A DNA stretch of 64,000 nt from Corylus avellana (GCF_901000735.1 NC_081542.1:24257093-24321092), one strand, 5' to 3'; positions 23,063 through 34,695 are shown, counted from the stretch's first letter. The notes: generated by a model not told the origin, from the sequence alone. Program-made: numbers and translations.

Positions 23063-23340
23063 CACCTTAATATTAAATTCTGGTGTTATATGCTGGTGTA
23101 GCAGATGGTGCTAGTGCAATTGAAGTAGAAGATGTCACATGTTCCATAATATTGAATTCTAGTAAAAATGGGAGAGTAATTACTGCTGATGCAGGTGCTG
23201 GTACGTGTAGATGTAGGTACATGTGCTGGTGTTGGTGCAATTGAAGTAGAAGAGGTCGTAGGTTCCATATATAATATTGAATTCTGGTGTTATACGCTGG
23301 TACAAGTGCCAGTGCTAGTGCAATTGAAGTAAAGGATCGA
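23063..23340. repeat. Imperfect tandem repeat (about three units)
   Basis: Variants of GAATTCTGGTGTTATA and of GTGCAATTGAAGTAGAAG recur at about 23,075/23,157/23,280 and 23,115/23,235/23,317. The long minus-strand open frames here follow from the repeat and look non-coding. Confidence 0.6.
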
Positions 23341-25936
23341 GATCGTAGGTTTTGCAATAGTAGCGGAGGAGTACAGCATCGTAGACAGCCTTTCAAAAGA
23401 TACGTATTGGCCGAAGAATGCGATCGAATCTAAGGTTGAAGAGAGTAGATCTGGATCTACAAACTAGATTTAAAGCAACCCGCCAGAAACAGAGACCGGT
23501 GGAGCCTACGGTGAAGACACCGATCACTACTACCGTGAAAGGAGAGGAGGAAAGATCTAGATCTAGATCTAGATCTTCCCTCCTCTTGAAGTTCTTCGTG
23601 TTGTTTAGAAGAAAAGAGAAAGAGAAATTTTAGAAAGTATACGCTTCGATCTTGTTTTTCTTTCTCTCTTTCGTTTCAACTTAAAAAAATACAAAATAAA
23701 AAAATAACTAACAAGTCAAAATATAAAATATTCGAAATTACTTTTATGGCACAACAAAACACAAATTAATGAATAACTTGTGAATCATAGACACTAAATT
23801 CCTAAGGAACTAAGAAAACGATATAAATTTAGAAGATCAACTACATGGAAAAATCCTAGATATAGGAAACGAAACGTTGAGAAGGAAAGATACTTCAAAA
23901 GAAATGATCACCAAAAGATGAGAATTCTTACAAAAAAAAAAAAGAGAATGAGAAGCAATGATCAGTTACTTACAATGAGATTTTTGGTGAGGAAATGGTT
24001 TTGCCAAGTGGTTTTATGGTGGTTTTAAGTGGTTACGGCTTCTGGGGAAGATGTTGACGGTTTTAGCTAGAAGTTATAAAATAATAGAAATTAAACTAGT
24101 TGAAAGTTATAAAACAGGCCGCATGTCATCCAAATAGTTCTGTGCTCTTTCTTTTTTTTCTTTTTTCTTTTTTTAAAGGGATTCCATATAAGTCTCATTC
24201 ATAAAAATCATGAGCATAAAGCTTTTATAAGTAACCATAGCCAAAACTACGAGGTTACTCTATTTGCCCTTTCATTTCTACTTTTAAAACAAAAACAATA
24301 ACAAACAAGTCAAAATATAAAATATTCGAAACTTTTATGACACAACAAAACACTTATATTAAGCAAAACACAAATTATATAAAAAGTGTAAGGCACCTAC
24401 ATAGGTAGTATACATAAGCACCAAAATTAGAAAGAGCACAAAAAAAAAAAAAAAACCCAACCAAAAACCCTCAAAACTGCAAGCCCTCAAAACTTAAGCA
24501 CTCACACTTCAGGTTTGATCATTTTAGATGCACCAGTGTTACATAGAGATTGATGTCAACTCAAATTAGTGGATATTCAATGGAACCGAAAGAAGATAGT
24601 CACTCAATCAATCTTTTGGTATCAACTCAAAAAGTTAACTCTAACAAGCGCTACCCTCCATTTTAAATGAAATAGAGAGGATCCTATTCCATCACTTTCC
24701 CTTATGTGATCATCCTCAAAACTTCATCATATTGGCTACCTTTATGTTTACAAAGGATTACTTATATCTTGAGATTAGGCCTAGGTGCTTAAAGAATCAA
24801 ATAAGAAATGTTTATTTTATGTGGGTGTAGCCTCAGCTTTGTTTATGTTTTACCAAACTAATAGGTCACCAAGCCTTTCCCTCTTAAATAGCTTTCCTCT
24901 CACAAATTCCCATTGTCACAAGATTTTGGTTGTGTAATAAACAAAATCTCTAAACCTAAAAAAGTCACAAAAAAAAAAAAAAAAACCCACAAAAGGACAT
25001 TAGTAACACACGGACACAAATTTCTCTTTCAAAATATTTTCGACAATAATTTCAAAAGCAATAAGGGAAAACTCTATTAATTAGTCACAAAAATCTCACA
25101 CTACCATTATGTTTGTAACACTAATCACAACCCAAGTATACATGAAACATATAAGAGAAATATCAAACCAAAAGAAGAAAAAGGATCTAACAAAATAACA
25201 AAAGCTAGAAAAATTAAAGCAATTCAGGCCAATTGTCCTTTGGTAAAGGGTATTGAAGAAGGATTTTAAGAACATGAGAATTTTAAGAACTCGGCTCCCA
25301 TACGCACCATTATTCACTAACTTAAGCTGAACAGTGTTGTTTATGTGGTATTTTAGAAGCAAACATGCAAAATATGGAAGAGAGGGGAACGGATCATGTT
25401 TATTCCACAGTTTTTCAAAGTTCCATCAGTACAAGTATTGACAAAGAAGGGTAAAAACTGAAAGCCCCGTGAACATTCACGAAATTGGTTGGCTATTGAC
25501 ACTGGTTTGGGATTAATCTATGGATGAGTGTCTGTGTGTTGATAAAATTGATAATTTTGTATGTAACCATTAGATGATTGTGCTAATATCTAATGTTACA
25601 GTCATATAAATGGTATATTTCATTGTTTGTTTGCTACTGTAGCTACTCAAGAGGCTTTTGAAACCTCTGAGACTGGATCAAGGTTTGTTCAAATTGGGTA
25701 CATTTCTAATGTTCCCGAACTTCAAGGAGAGATTAGTGTGAAAACCTAGCACCGATTTTCCTGAATTATAGTTTTCTAAGGTACAACTAACAATATTTTT
25801 AAGAAGACTTCTTAGATATGGCCACTTGGCCTCAAGTATTCTGCATAGCATTATGTAAGGAATAATCATTGTTTTAATCTTAATTATACCGGGAGAAGAT
25901 GGTTGAAGCAATGAGTTTTGGGTCAAGAAATAGTTC
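23341..25936. other. AT-rich intergenic DNA with a local direct repeat
   Basis: A stretch of about 70 bases (AAGTCAAAATATAAAATATT and following) occurs at about 23,705-23,775 and again at 24,298-24,376. A short AGATCT-repeat run lies at about 23,554-23,576 within a 71-codon frame that has no protein features. Otherwise nothing is recognised. Confidence 0.45.
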
Positions 25937-26489
25937 AAGAAGTTGAACTGGTAGAGGGAACAGGACACCCCGGTCAGAAGAGTTGGATACTTAGATTCAG
26001 AGGAATTGACACACTACACATAATACACTGACACATTGGAGTCATTCGGCTCTCTCTCTCATGCCCAAGCCCCTCATGCCCAAAACCCCAAAAACCCTAA
26101 AAACTAGACCCTAGCAAACCCATAAAACCCCATCATTAAGGCCCTTATGATTTCAATTTTCATATCACATGCCAGTTTACTCGGTAGCTTTTAGCCAACA
26201 AGATCAAGGCCTTAAAATATATCCCTTTGATTTTCCTTAAATTTATGGAAAAAGCTATTTTTTGCTTTCCTATCAAAATATATTTCACAATAATTTTCCC
26301 TATACAATTAAAAAATTATTTTGTTACAACCCTAGATCTATTAGTTAGCCTCTGCCTAATTCTCTTGGTTTAACTAAGACAAGTTATATTATTATTATTT
26401 TTTTTTCATGTACGGAGTTATTTTATTTCTCTTTTATTTTATTTCATCTTGACACATAAATGTCATTTTAAGCCTAAATTATGGTCTAC

Positions 26490-26575
26490 TAATTAAGATA
26501 TCGAGATACTAAGATCTTCAGATATACTGAGATCTTCAGATACCGAGAACTTGAGTTCTACTGAGATCTCTAGAC
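26490..26575. repeat. GAGATCTT minisatellite
   Basis: Four to five degenerate units of about 17 bases built on GATATACTGAGATCTTCA. The equivalent array in the right duplicate is at about 28,860-28,940 with different unit variants. Confidence 0.7.
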
Positions 26576-27555
26576 GCTCATCCTCTTGGCGATCATCTCA
26601 ACCCCAAGAAAAAATCTAAACATTGGTTTTCTAAGGATTTTGGCAGATGACTGAAGCAACCTCTCTTCGACGGCCACGGGTCATCATGTTTTTGGTCTTC
26701 AGATTTTGAGGCATCGGTAACCAGATTACCACTAACATTGTACAATCGTCATATATATCCAGAAAACAAAAGATAGGATAACAATACCTCCAGAAAATAG
26801 TAAAGATAACAAAAGAAAACTACTTATAGAGCTTAAAGAGCTTTAGATAGAGCTTTGTTAAAACAAAAAATAGATAAGATTTCACTTGGTTTATTAATAA
26901 GCACAATATATATTAGACCATCCCTAAGACTCTTATTTTATTAAAGGCCTCCAAAAAATAGTTTCTTTAATTTTTATGTTAAATTTATATTTAAAAATAT
27001 AAGGTAAAAAAACTCAATAAATATAAAATCGGAAGATGTCATTTGACTTGCTAAGATGGTTTAAAAAAACAAGGAAAAAAACAAAAGAAAAAGAGAAGAT
27101 GATATAACAAGTTCAAAATCTTCAAAGAATTCAAATTAGGGTAGGACAAACTTTTTCTTAAAAGACCTTTCAAGTAAAAAAAAAAAAAAAAATGTTTGCT
27201 ACGTCGTGTAATAAATATCAGGAAACTTATCCAGCACCGCAATTAAAAAAGTTCTAATTAGTACTTAATTCATTTCAAAATTTAAAAAATTAAAAAATTT
27301 AAAATTTAAAAATAAAAATAAAATAAAAATAAAAAAAGGTTTGCTAACAAACATTTTCGAACTTCAATTTCATTTAAGAATTTTATAGACCAGAAATTTT
27401 GGACGAATGAAAATTAAGTCAAACAAACTCAAAATGAATCAAATGAAAATCCAAAATGTTCTTCTCAGATTATTCTATCTACTCATAAAATTTCAATGCA
27501 ATTAGAGCATGTTAAGAAGATGAAACTGACCCGGTAAAATGCCGAATATGACAGT

Positions 27556-27650
27556 CTACCAATCCACCCCCAAAGGCCATGGGATGGCTTCGACCACCCC
27601 CACCGGCCCTTTGGGGGTGGTTCGGCCACCCCTAAAGGTCAAACTTACCA
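27556..27650. repeat. GC-rich palindromic repeat
   Basis: Inverted motifs GGGGTGGTTCGGCCACCCC and CGACCACCCCCACCGG stand out in AT-rich DNA. Related sequences are at 4.83-4.94, 29.91-30.01, 40.57-40.65 and 41.49-41.54 kb, so this is a dispersed structured repeat. Confidence 0.65.
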
Positions 27651-27894
27651 ATAAAAATCTAATGGTTTTGGTGGGTTTGGTCCTTGGGGTTGGCTTTAAA
27701 TTTTTTTTTCTTTTTATTTTTGGCCCTTTGGCCTCCCTTTTTCTTTTTTAATATTTTATTACTTTGATTTTGATTTTTAAATTAAAATATTTTAAATAAT
27801 AAAAAATTCAAATAGGTCATATGCCCTTTGTCAGCAGAGATTTAGATGGGCAAAATGTTGAGATTTTAATGCATTCTAGCATTTCTCTCTCTCC

Positions 27895-27927
<33 letters not shown>

Positions 27928-28207
27928 AAGAGGACCATTCCCAGTAAATGTAATCAAGCAAGGCTTTGGGAAATTTGGTGAAATTTCGGTTTTTTCAATT
28001 TTTTTTTTAATTTTTTTTATTTTGTGGAAGTTATCTTTAAAAAAAAAAAAATGAAGTTATAATCGACAAATCATTTCATATTAATGTGCCACATGGCTCT
28101 GCTTCCATTATAGGTTTGAGTAATGTTTCTCATCTTGAAAACCACCTTTATATTACTGATTACCGAAAGGCTGATGTGGCTATAAAGCAATGTATGAAAT
28201 TCAGATT

Positions 28208-28307
28208 NNNNNNNNNNNNNNNNNNNNNNNNNNNNNNNNNNNNNNNNNNNNNNNNNNNNNNNNNNNNNNNNNNNNNNNNNNNNNNNNNNNNNNNNNNNNN
28301 NNNNNNN
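28208..28307. other. Assembly gap (100 N)
   Basis: Sits exactly between the two 2.3 kb duplicates; the right copy begins at the first base after it. Confidence 1.
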
Positions 28308-30254
28308 AAGAAGTTGAACTGGTAGAGGGAACAAGACACCCCGGTCAGAAGAGCTAGATACTTAGATTCAGAGGAATTAACACACTAGACATAATACACT
28401 GACACACTGGACTCATTCGGTTCTCTCTCATACCCAAGCCCCACATGCCCAAAACCCCAAAAACCCTGAAAACCAGACGCTAGCAAACCCATAAAACCCC
28501 ATCGTTAAGGCCCTTATGATTTCAATTTTCATATCCTATGCAAGTTTACTCGTTAGCTTTTAGCTAACAAGATCAAGGCCTTAAAATATATCCCTTTGAT
28601 TTTCTTAAATTTAGGGAACAAGCTATTTTTTACTTTCCTATCAAAATATATTTCACAATAGTTTTCCCTATACAATTAAAATATTATTTTGTTACAACCC
28701 TAGATCTATTAGTTAGTCTCTGCCTAATTCTCTTGGTTTAACTAAGACAAGTTATATTATTATATTTTTTTCATGTACGGAGTTATTTTATTTCTCTTTT
28801 ATTTTATTTCATCTTGACACATAAATGTCATTTTAAGCCTAAATTATGTTCTACTAATTAAGATATCGAGATACCGAGATCTTGAGATATACTGAGATCT
28901 TGAGATACCGAGATCTTGAGTTCTACTAAGATCTCTAGACGCTCATCCTCATGGCGATCATCTCGACCCCAAGAAAAGATCTAAACATGGGTTTTCTAAG
29001 GATTTTGGCAGATGACTGAAACAACCTCTCTTCCACGGCCACAGGTCATCATGTTTTTGGTCTTCAGGTTTTGAGGTATCGGTAACCAGATTACCACTAA
29101 CATTGTACAATCGTCATATATATCCAGAAAACAAAAGATAAGATAACAATACCTCTAGAAAATAGTAAAGAAAAGAAAAGAAAAGCACTTATAGAGCTTA
29201 TAGAGCTTAGAGAGCTTTAGGTAAAGCTTTGTTAAAACAAAAAATAGACAAGATTTCACTTGGTTTATTAATAAGCACAATATATATTAGACCATCCTTA
29301 AGACTCTTATTTTATTAAAAGCCTCCAAAAAATAGTTTTTTTTTTTTAATTTTTATGTTAAATTTATATTTAAAAATATAAGGTAAAAAAACTCAATGAA
29401 TATAAAATCGGAAGATATCATTTGACTTGCTAAGAGGGTTTAAAAAAAGAAGGAAAAAAACAAAAGAAAAAAAGAAAAAGAGAAGGTGATATAACAAGTT
29501 CAAAATCTTCAAAGAATTCAAATTAGGGTAGGACAAACTTTTTCTTAAAAGACATTTCAAGTAAATAAATAAATAAAAAATGCTTGCTACGTCGTGTAAT
29601 AAATATCAGGAAACTTATCCAGCACCGCAATTAAAAATGTACTAATTAGTACTTAATCCATTTCAAAAAAAAAAGAAAAAAAAAAAGGAGGTTTGCTAAC
29701 AAACATTTTCGGACTTCAATTTGATTTAAGAATTTTATAGACCAAAAATTTTGGACGAATGAAAATTAAGTCAAACGAACTCAAAATGAATCAAATGAAA
29801 ATCCAAAACGTTCTTCTCGGATTATTCTATCTACTCATAAAATTTCAATGCAATTAGAATATGTTAAGAAGACGAAACTGACCCGAGAAAATGCCGAATA
29901 TGACAGTCTACCAATCCACCCCAAAGGCCATGGGATGACTTCGACCACCCCATCGGCCCTTTGGGGGTGGTTCGGCCACTCCCAAAGGCCAAACCCACCA
30001 ATAAAAATCTAATGGGTTTGGTGGGTTTGGTCCTTGGGGTTGGCTTTAAATTTTTTTTTCTTTTTATTTTTGGCCCTTCGGCCCCCCTTTTTATTTTTTA
30101 ATATTTTATTATTTTGATTTTGATTTTAAAATTAAAATATTTTAAATAATAAAAAATTCAAATGGGCCATGTGCCCTTTGTTAGCTGAGATTTAGATGGG
30201 CAAAATGTAGAGATTTTAATGCATTCTAACGTTTCTCTCTCTCCCTCTCTCCTC

Positions 30255-30313
<59 letters not shown>

Positions 30314-30590
30314 TATATAAAGAGGACCATTCCTTGTAAATGTAATCAAGCAAGGCTTTGGGAAATTTGGTGAAATTTTGGTTTTTTCAATTTTGTGGAA
30401 GTTATGTTAAAAAGAAAAAGAAAAAATGAAGTTATAGTCGACAAATCATTTCATATTCATGTGCCACATGGCTCTGCTTCCATTATAGGTTTGAGTACGT
30501 GATGTTTCTCATCTGGAAAACCACATTTATATTACTAATTACCGAAAGGCTGATGTGGCTATAAAACAATGTATGAAATTCAGATTCAAT
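28308..30590. repeat. 2.3 kb direct duplicate, right copy
   Basis: Partner of 25,937-28,207 with substitutions of a few percent and small indels. Its CT/TA microsatellite (about 30,236-30,311) is roughly twice as long as in the left copy. Confidence 0.9.
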
Positions 30591-30986
30591 CTCGGTTGGA
30601 ATTTGAAACAAAATTGTTGAAAACTGAAAAGGAAATTAAATTTTTTTAAAAAAAAAACACAAACACAAACGTAGACCTTCACACATAGTTTTTTTTCATC
30701 ATCACACATCGAGATGGGTTGCTTGAAATTTCATAGTCTTTTCTTTAAAAAAAAAAAAAAAAAGAACCATTAAAATCCATGTTCATAGGCATCTAATGCC
30801 CAACCCTAAAGTAATGGACTTGAACAGTTGGACTCTTTGCATTTTAACTACTAAGGCTGAAACCAAATAATAATGAAAATCAAAATAAAACCCAAAACAA
30901 AAATCTAATACACTCAAATTTTCATTGACCCTAAAATTTGAAAATTATAAAAATATACAAACTCTTAAAATTGAATAAAACTAGAA
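30591..30986 (+). repeat. Local repeat module 5, continuation
   Basis: Continues past the end of the left duplicate and matches 16,640-16,990 and 62,680-62,880. Confidence 0.65.
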
Positions 30987-31137
30987 GGAGAAACTATACT
31001 ATACTTACTCTCCTCAACTACCACTCATTTGCAATGTCCTCCAAAAAGTTGAAACATACCCTACCATTCTCTACCATGCCCTTTCATTTAAAATTTTTCA
31101 TTAAATTAGACGGTTAAAGCATCAGGGTATACCCCTA
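30987..31137. mobile_element. One-ended relic of the 17.0 kb MITE family
   Basis: Begins GGAGAAACTATACTATACTT and matches the left arm of 17,005-17,808 (CAACTACCACTCATTTGCAA, CATACCCTACCA). The right arm is absent. A second MITE is inserted in its interior at 31,147. Confidence 0.65.
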
Positions 31138-31146
31138 TTAAATTTA

Positions 31147-31584
31147 GGAAAAAGTACACTTTACCCCCCAAAGTTTGGGGCAATTTTTAATTCGACCACC
31201 AATGTTTCAATTTTTGCAATGCGCCCCTCCAATTTGCAAATTTTTTTCAATTTGACCAATGTTATCCCAAAATTCTCATATTGCCCTTAATTTTATTTTT
31301 ATTTTTTTATAAAAAAAAAAAATTTAAAAAAAATTGGGTGGCTACCATCTGGCCATTTTTGCACCCTCAAATTTTTTTATTTTTTATTTATAAAAAATAA
31401 AAATAAAAAAATTAGAAAAAATTACAGTTTACCCTCCCAAAGTTGACAGCGTTTTTCAATTCGAACACCAAAGTTTCAATTTTTGCAATTTACCTCCCAA
31501 AGTTTCAATTTTTTACAATTTGACCAACTGTATCCAAAACTTCTTATATTGTCTCTAATTTTTATTTTTTTATTTTTTATAAAA

Positions 31585-31615
<31 letters not shown>

Positions 31616-31695
31616 TCGAGGTGGCTCTTTGGCCATCTAGCCATTTTTGCACCCTCAAATTTTTTTTTTTTTTTTTCATAAAGTGTAATTTTCCC
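31147..31695. mobile_element. MULE-type MITE with 9-bp target duplication and tandem interior
   Basis: The ends GGAAAAAGTACACTTTA and (reverse complement) GGGAAAATTACACTTTA are inverted repeats. The 9-base direct repeat TTAAATTTA flanks the element at 31,138-31,146 and 31,696-31,704. A 9-bp duplication is the hallmark of Mutator-like elements. Inside, the first about 270 bases are repeated from about 31,415 (AGTTTACCCTCCCAAAG, CAATTTTTGCAATTTACC), so the element is a head-to-tail dimer. No transposase. Confidence 0.8.
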
Positions 31696-31704
31696 TTAAA
31701 TTTA

Positions 31705-32218
31705 TTAAAATATAGCAATGCCCCCCTTAGATTATAATATGCAATATAAACCAAGGAATGAGACTCCTTGTCCCTTATAGTTTTTGCTTCTATCTTGCAT
31801 CCTTTCCAGAAGTTAATTTGTACTCTAGGCATAGATGAACACATTCTACTGGCAGCGGTGAGTAGAAGGGGTAACTAATTACACTTGATTATTTTGATCT
31901 GAAATCAATGCTTATTAGAAAATTTGAGTTTGACATAAACAGAAGTTTAACAATTATTTTAAGAGTTTGGCCAAACAGACTAATTTATAGTATTCTAAAA
32001 TTTTCCTATCAAAAACTCAATCCCACCCCTTAATTTGGAGCTGGAGTCCCTGAGCCACCCGCAAAGACAATGGGGTGTGGGTAATGGGGTGACATAACTA
32101 AACTACTGCTATGTGAATTATTAGGAGAAATAACAAGGCAATTTCTTCACATTTCAGCAATTCCTCTCCTTCTTCCTTTTGTTTTTAAATGAGCATGTTA
32201 TTGTTTCTTTTCATGTTC
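31705..32218 (+). repeat. Local repeat DNA (module 6 and neighbours)
   Basis: About 31,730-31,810 matches 19,140-19,215; about 31,880-31,990 matches module 6 copies at 39,976 and 62,877. The word TTTATAGTATTCTAAAATT at about 31,983 recurs at about 32,752, bracketing a foreign 0.75 kb stretch. Confidence 0.6.
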
Positions 32219-32409
32219 AGGTTTGTGTTTGATGATCAGATTGAGTTTATCAAAGCATCAATTATGGATATCTTTTAACTACATTAATTATGTTTTGTGG
32301 TGAAAGTCCATCTGCTTGTCACTTTCTAGTTTTGCGGACTGATGATGAGAAAGCCCAATAAGTTGTTTGAGAAGTCTAGGCCCGAATTGGCTTTGGAGAA
32401 GCTTCAGGT
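32219..32409 (+). pseudogene. Exon-like island of an unidentified gene
   Basis: Two exon-like pieces are visible. A TTCATGTTCAG acceptor precedes a frame reading FVFDDQIEFIKASIMDIF and then a stop. A CTTTCTAG acceptor precedes a frame reading CGLMMRKPNKLFEKSRP and ELALEKLQ, followed by a GTCTGC donor at about 32,410. The acceptor, codon composition and donor spacing suggest captured gene exons. I do not recognise the parent gene. Confidence 0.35.
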
Positions 32410-32694
32410 CTGCATTCCATAGTCGATTTTATTCTTGTAGGGGGATTCATATGTGTACTTCCCCTTCAAATTATCAGGATTGAAATAGACTGTTTTAAGC
32501 ATGTGGAAAGCTTGTATAGGGAAAGAAACTAAAATGCTTTCAATGTAAGTTAGAATGCATAAATAGCTTTAATACGGAGAAATTTTCGAAGAGGCTCAAT
32601 AAGATGCTAAATTAAACAAAATATCATTGTGGAAGTTTAATTTATGTCTAGTTGCCCAAATAGGAAAGATTCTAAACAAAATATCACTGTTTTA

Positions 32695-32696
<2 letters not shown>

Positions 32697-32722
<26 letters not shown>
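32697..32722. repeat. (AAT)n microsatellite
   Basis: About eight AAT units. Confidence 0.9.
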
Positions 32723-32725
<3 letters not shown>

Positions 32726-32815
32726 TCACTTAAAAGGAGACAGGAGACTAGTTTATAGTATTCTAAAATTTAACTAGTGCCATGCCCCATTCCCATTCCA
32801 CATGATAAAGAGTAA

Positions 32816-33051
32816 GAGCTTGTTTGGAATTGCGTTTAAAAAATAAAATTTTTAAGTCAAAAAGAATTTTTGGGCAAAAGCTTCATTTTTAATCTTTTGC
32901 CAAAAATATGTTTTGGCCATTTTTTATGCTTTTTGGACCCTTAAAAACGCTTTTAATTTCTTTTACCAAATTAGTATTTTTTTCTTAAATTTTTTTTTTT
33001 TAAGTGTTAAAAACACTTTTAAGCCCTTCAAACGCATTCCCAAATAAACCC
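32816..33051. mobile_element. Tourist-like (PIF/Harbinger) MITE
   Basis: Terminal inverted repeats are GAGCTTGTTTGGAATTGCG and (reverse complement) GGGTTTATTTGGGAATGCG. The 3-base duplication TAA flanks the element (32,813-32,815 and 33,052-33,054). The related segment at 61,147-61,165 has an uninterrupted single TAA (61,156-61,158), an empty site. At 236 bases and without a frame, it is non-autonomous. Confidence 0.9.
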
Positions 33052-33700
33052 TAACTACCAACCAATACTTGGTTTTTATTTGGGTGGTTTGAATCAAAGG
33101 AAAATGAAAACAAAAAGGAACAACAAAACTAGAAAATCAACAAGGGAGATGTTCAAATCAGAAGATCTGAGACAAGCTTTTACCAGCAATTGTGAGCCAA
33201 TTAAGAAAAAATTAATCCCTCACTTTCAAAGTTTTAGATCTACTTACCAAAAAAAACAAAAAGATTTCAAATCACTTTAAAGGGTGAGTACACAAAACGA
33301 TCTTAAACTCGAACGAGTCCAAGAAAAAAGAAAGCTGAACGAGCTTGTGGGAGGTTGGAGCTTTGAGTTGAATGCCACTTTTTTTTTTTTTTTTAATTGA
33401 TTAAGGAAAAAGGTTAATCCTAAAACTAAAAGTGGGGTGGACTCCCCAACAACAAACCCAAAACAAACACCAACAATGCAGAAATAATTACAAAGCGTAA
33501 GAAATTGGTCAAACAAGTAGCCTGGTCCTCTCAAGGGGCCGCACAAAGCGGTAATAGAAGCCAAAGGCAAATATAGGTGTTGATTTTTCATTTGCCTCTA
33601 CTACTAAATTCATCATCATGTCAATTAATTTGATTAATAAACGCCTATTTTATTTCTTATTTATTTATTTAAAATAATTTGTTCACTTTACCAAACTTGA
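33052..33700 (+). repeat. Local repeat module 3
   Basis: Matches 41,328-41,490 and 61,158-61,740 (shared word AATTGTGAGCCAATTA). It is interrupted by a LINE 3' fragment at 33,377-33,562. Confidence 0.8.
33377..33562 (-). mobile_element. 5'-truncated LINE 3' end with poly(A)
   Basis: A T run at about 33,377-33,393 is the poly(A) tail on the minus strand, preceded by about 165 bases that look like a LINE 3' end. The sister copy at about 61,515-61,535 reads straight through from TGAATGCCACTT to GACAAATATAGG, an empty site that delimits the insertion. The open frame across it is not a gene. Confidence 0.65.
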
Positions 33701-34146
33701 TAAACACAATTTTAGCTGCCACCACGCTCAAACTAATTTGAAATTATTTTTTTCCTTTTTCTTTTTTTTTTTCTTTTTTTTTAAAAAAAATAACTTTTTA
33801 AAATTAACTCGTAAAACTCAAAACCATCCTCAATTAATCGTAAAACATTATGTGTTTGGCATTGTGATTTAAAAAACATTTAATTTAAAATATAAAAAAA
33901 ATTTGCGATTTTTATAAACAGACTAGGGGTGCTTATTTGAAAAAGTGTCAATTTAAACCAAAATGTTGATTTCTCATAACAAATATTTAATAAAAAAGTA
34001 CTTTTTAATATATTTTACCAAATGTTTTTATAATTTAAAAAAATAACAATTTTAAAAACACAATTTTTAAAATCACATATATTAAAATCGTAATTCCAAA
34101 CTGATAGAAATAAATAGGGGAATTTTTGGGGATATTTTGGGAATCC

Positions 34147-34400
34147 TATCAATGTACCTGAGGAGAATTTCAATTATGGTAGCTTTTGCAAGATCAACAC
34201 TTAAAACTGTCAAATCTTCCCAGTACTGTAAACTCGGCGAGATATAAGCTTCCCATCTGGATCCAGTATATCAAGAAGTTGTTCTGCATAAATGCTTTGG
34301 CTTGCAAATAACAACTACAAACATCACTGCAACCGTCTCCAACTTCAAAAGCCCCCATGTATGAAGATAAGTTCATGGGCCTATTGCCCCCCATTAACTA
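34147..34400 (-). pseudogene. Decayed copy of a phosphatase exon (cf. 59-320)
   Basis: Reversed, this stretch aligns with the first phosphatase exon of the window, including CTTGATATACTGGATCCAG, TGGGAAGCTTATATCTCGCC and GTTGATCTTGCAAAAG, and it runs through the exon end into intron-like CTCAGGTACATTGA. Keeping the donor side shows it came from genomic DNA and not from spliced mRNA. Several indels (loss of about 25 bases after CGAGTTTAC, an inserted A before ATTCTCC) destroy the reading frame. It lies just outside the left end of the CACTA element, so it is flanking DNA and not CACTA cargo. Confidence 0.85.
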
Positions 34401-34556
34401 CAGCGATTTGATACTTATCTCCTATAAATTATCAATTATGATCATTGACTTTATCAAATTATCATCTAAAATATCACCATCTTTCGGCTGAGGTTGCAAT
34501 TGCAAGTTCTTAATTTTTGGATTTGTTATGTTATTGCGTTTCTTGTTTTCTGGTCT
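34401..34556 (-). other. Possible upstream part of the phosphatase fragment
   Basis: On the minus strand a frame rich in Asn, Lys and Gln (QPQPKDGDILDDNLIK) precedes the phosphatase-like exon. It may be an upstream exon of the same parent gene, but that part of the gene is outside the window, so this is inference only. Confidence 0.25.
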
Positions 34557-34595
34557 CACTACAAAAAACACATTTTTTGCTGACCCATGGTTACT

Positions 34596-34695
34596 NNNNN
34601 NNNNNNNNNNNNNNNNNNNNNNNNNNNNNNNNNNNNNNNNNNNNNNNNNNNNNNNNNNNNNNNNNNNNNNNNNNNNNNNNNNNNNNNNNNNNNNN
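34596..34695. other. Assembly gap (100 N) inside the CACTA element
   Basis: Falls where the rest of the transposase would be expected. Confidence 1.

Larger units (their letters stand above)
25937..28207. repeat. 2.3 kb direct duplicate, left copy
   Basis: Near-identical to 28,308-30,590, separated from it by a 100-N gap. It contains a GAGAT-rich minisatellite (about 26,490-26,575), a GC-rich palindrome (about 27,556-27,650), a CT/TA microsatellite (27,890-27,928) and the start of local module 5. No gene is recognised. Confidence 0.9.

Noticed and set aside
34194..34394. 66-codon minus frame
   Set aside because: Out-of-frame reading of the broken phosphatase fragment.
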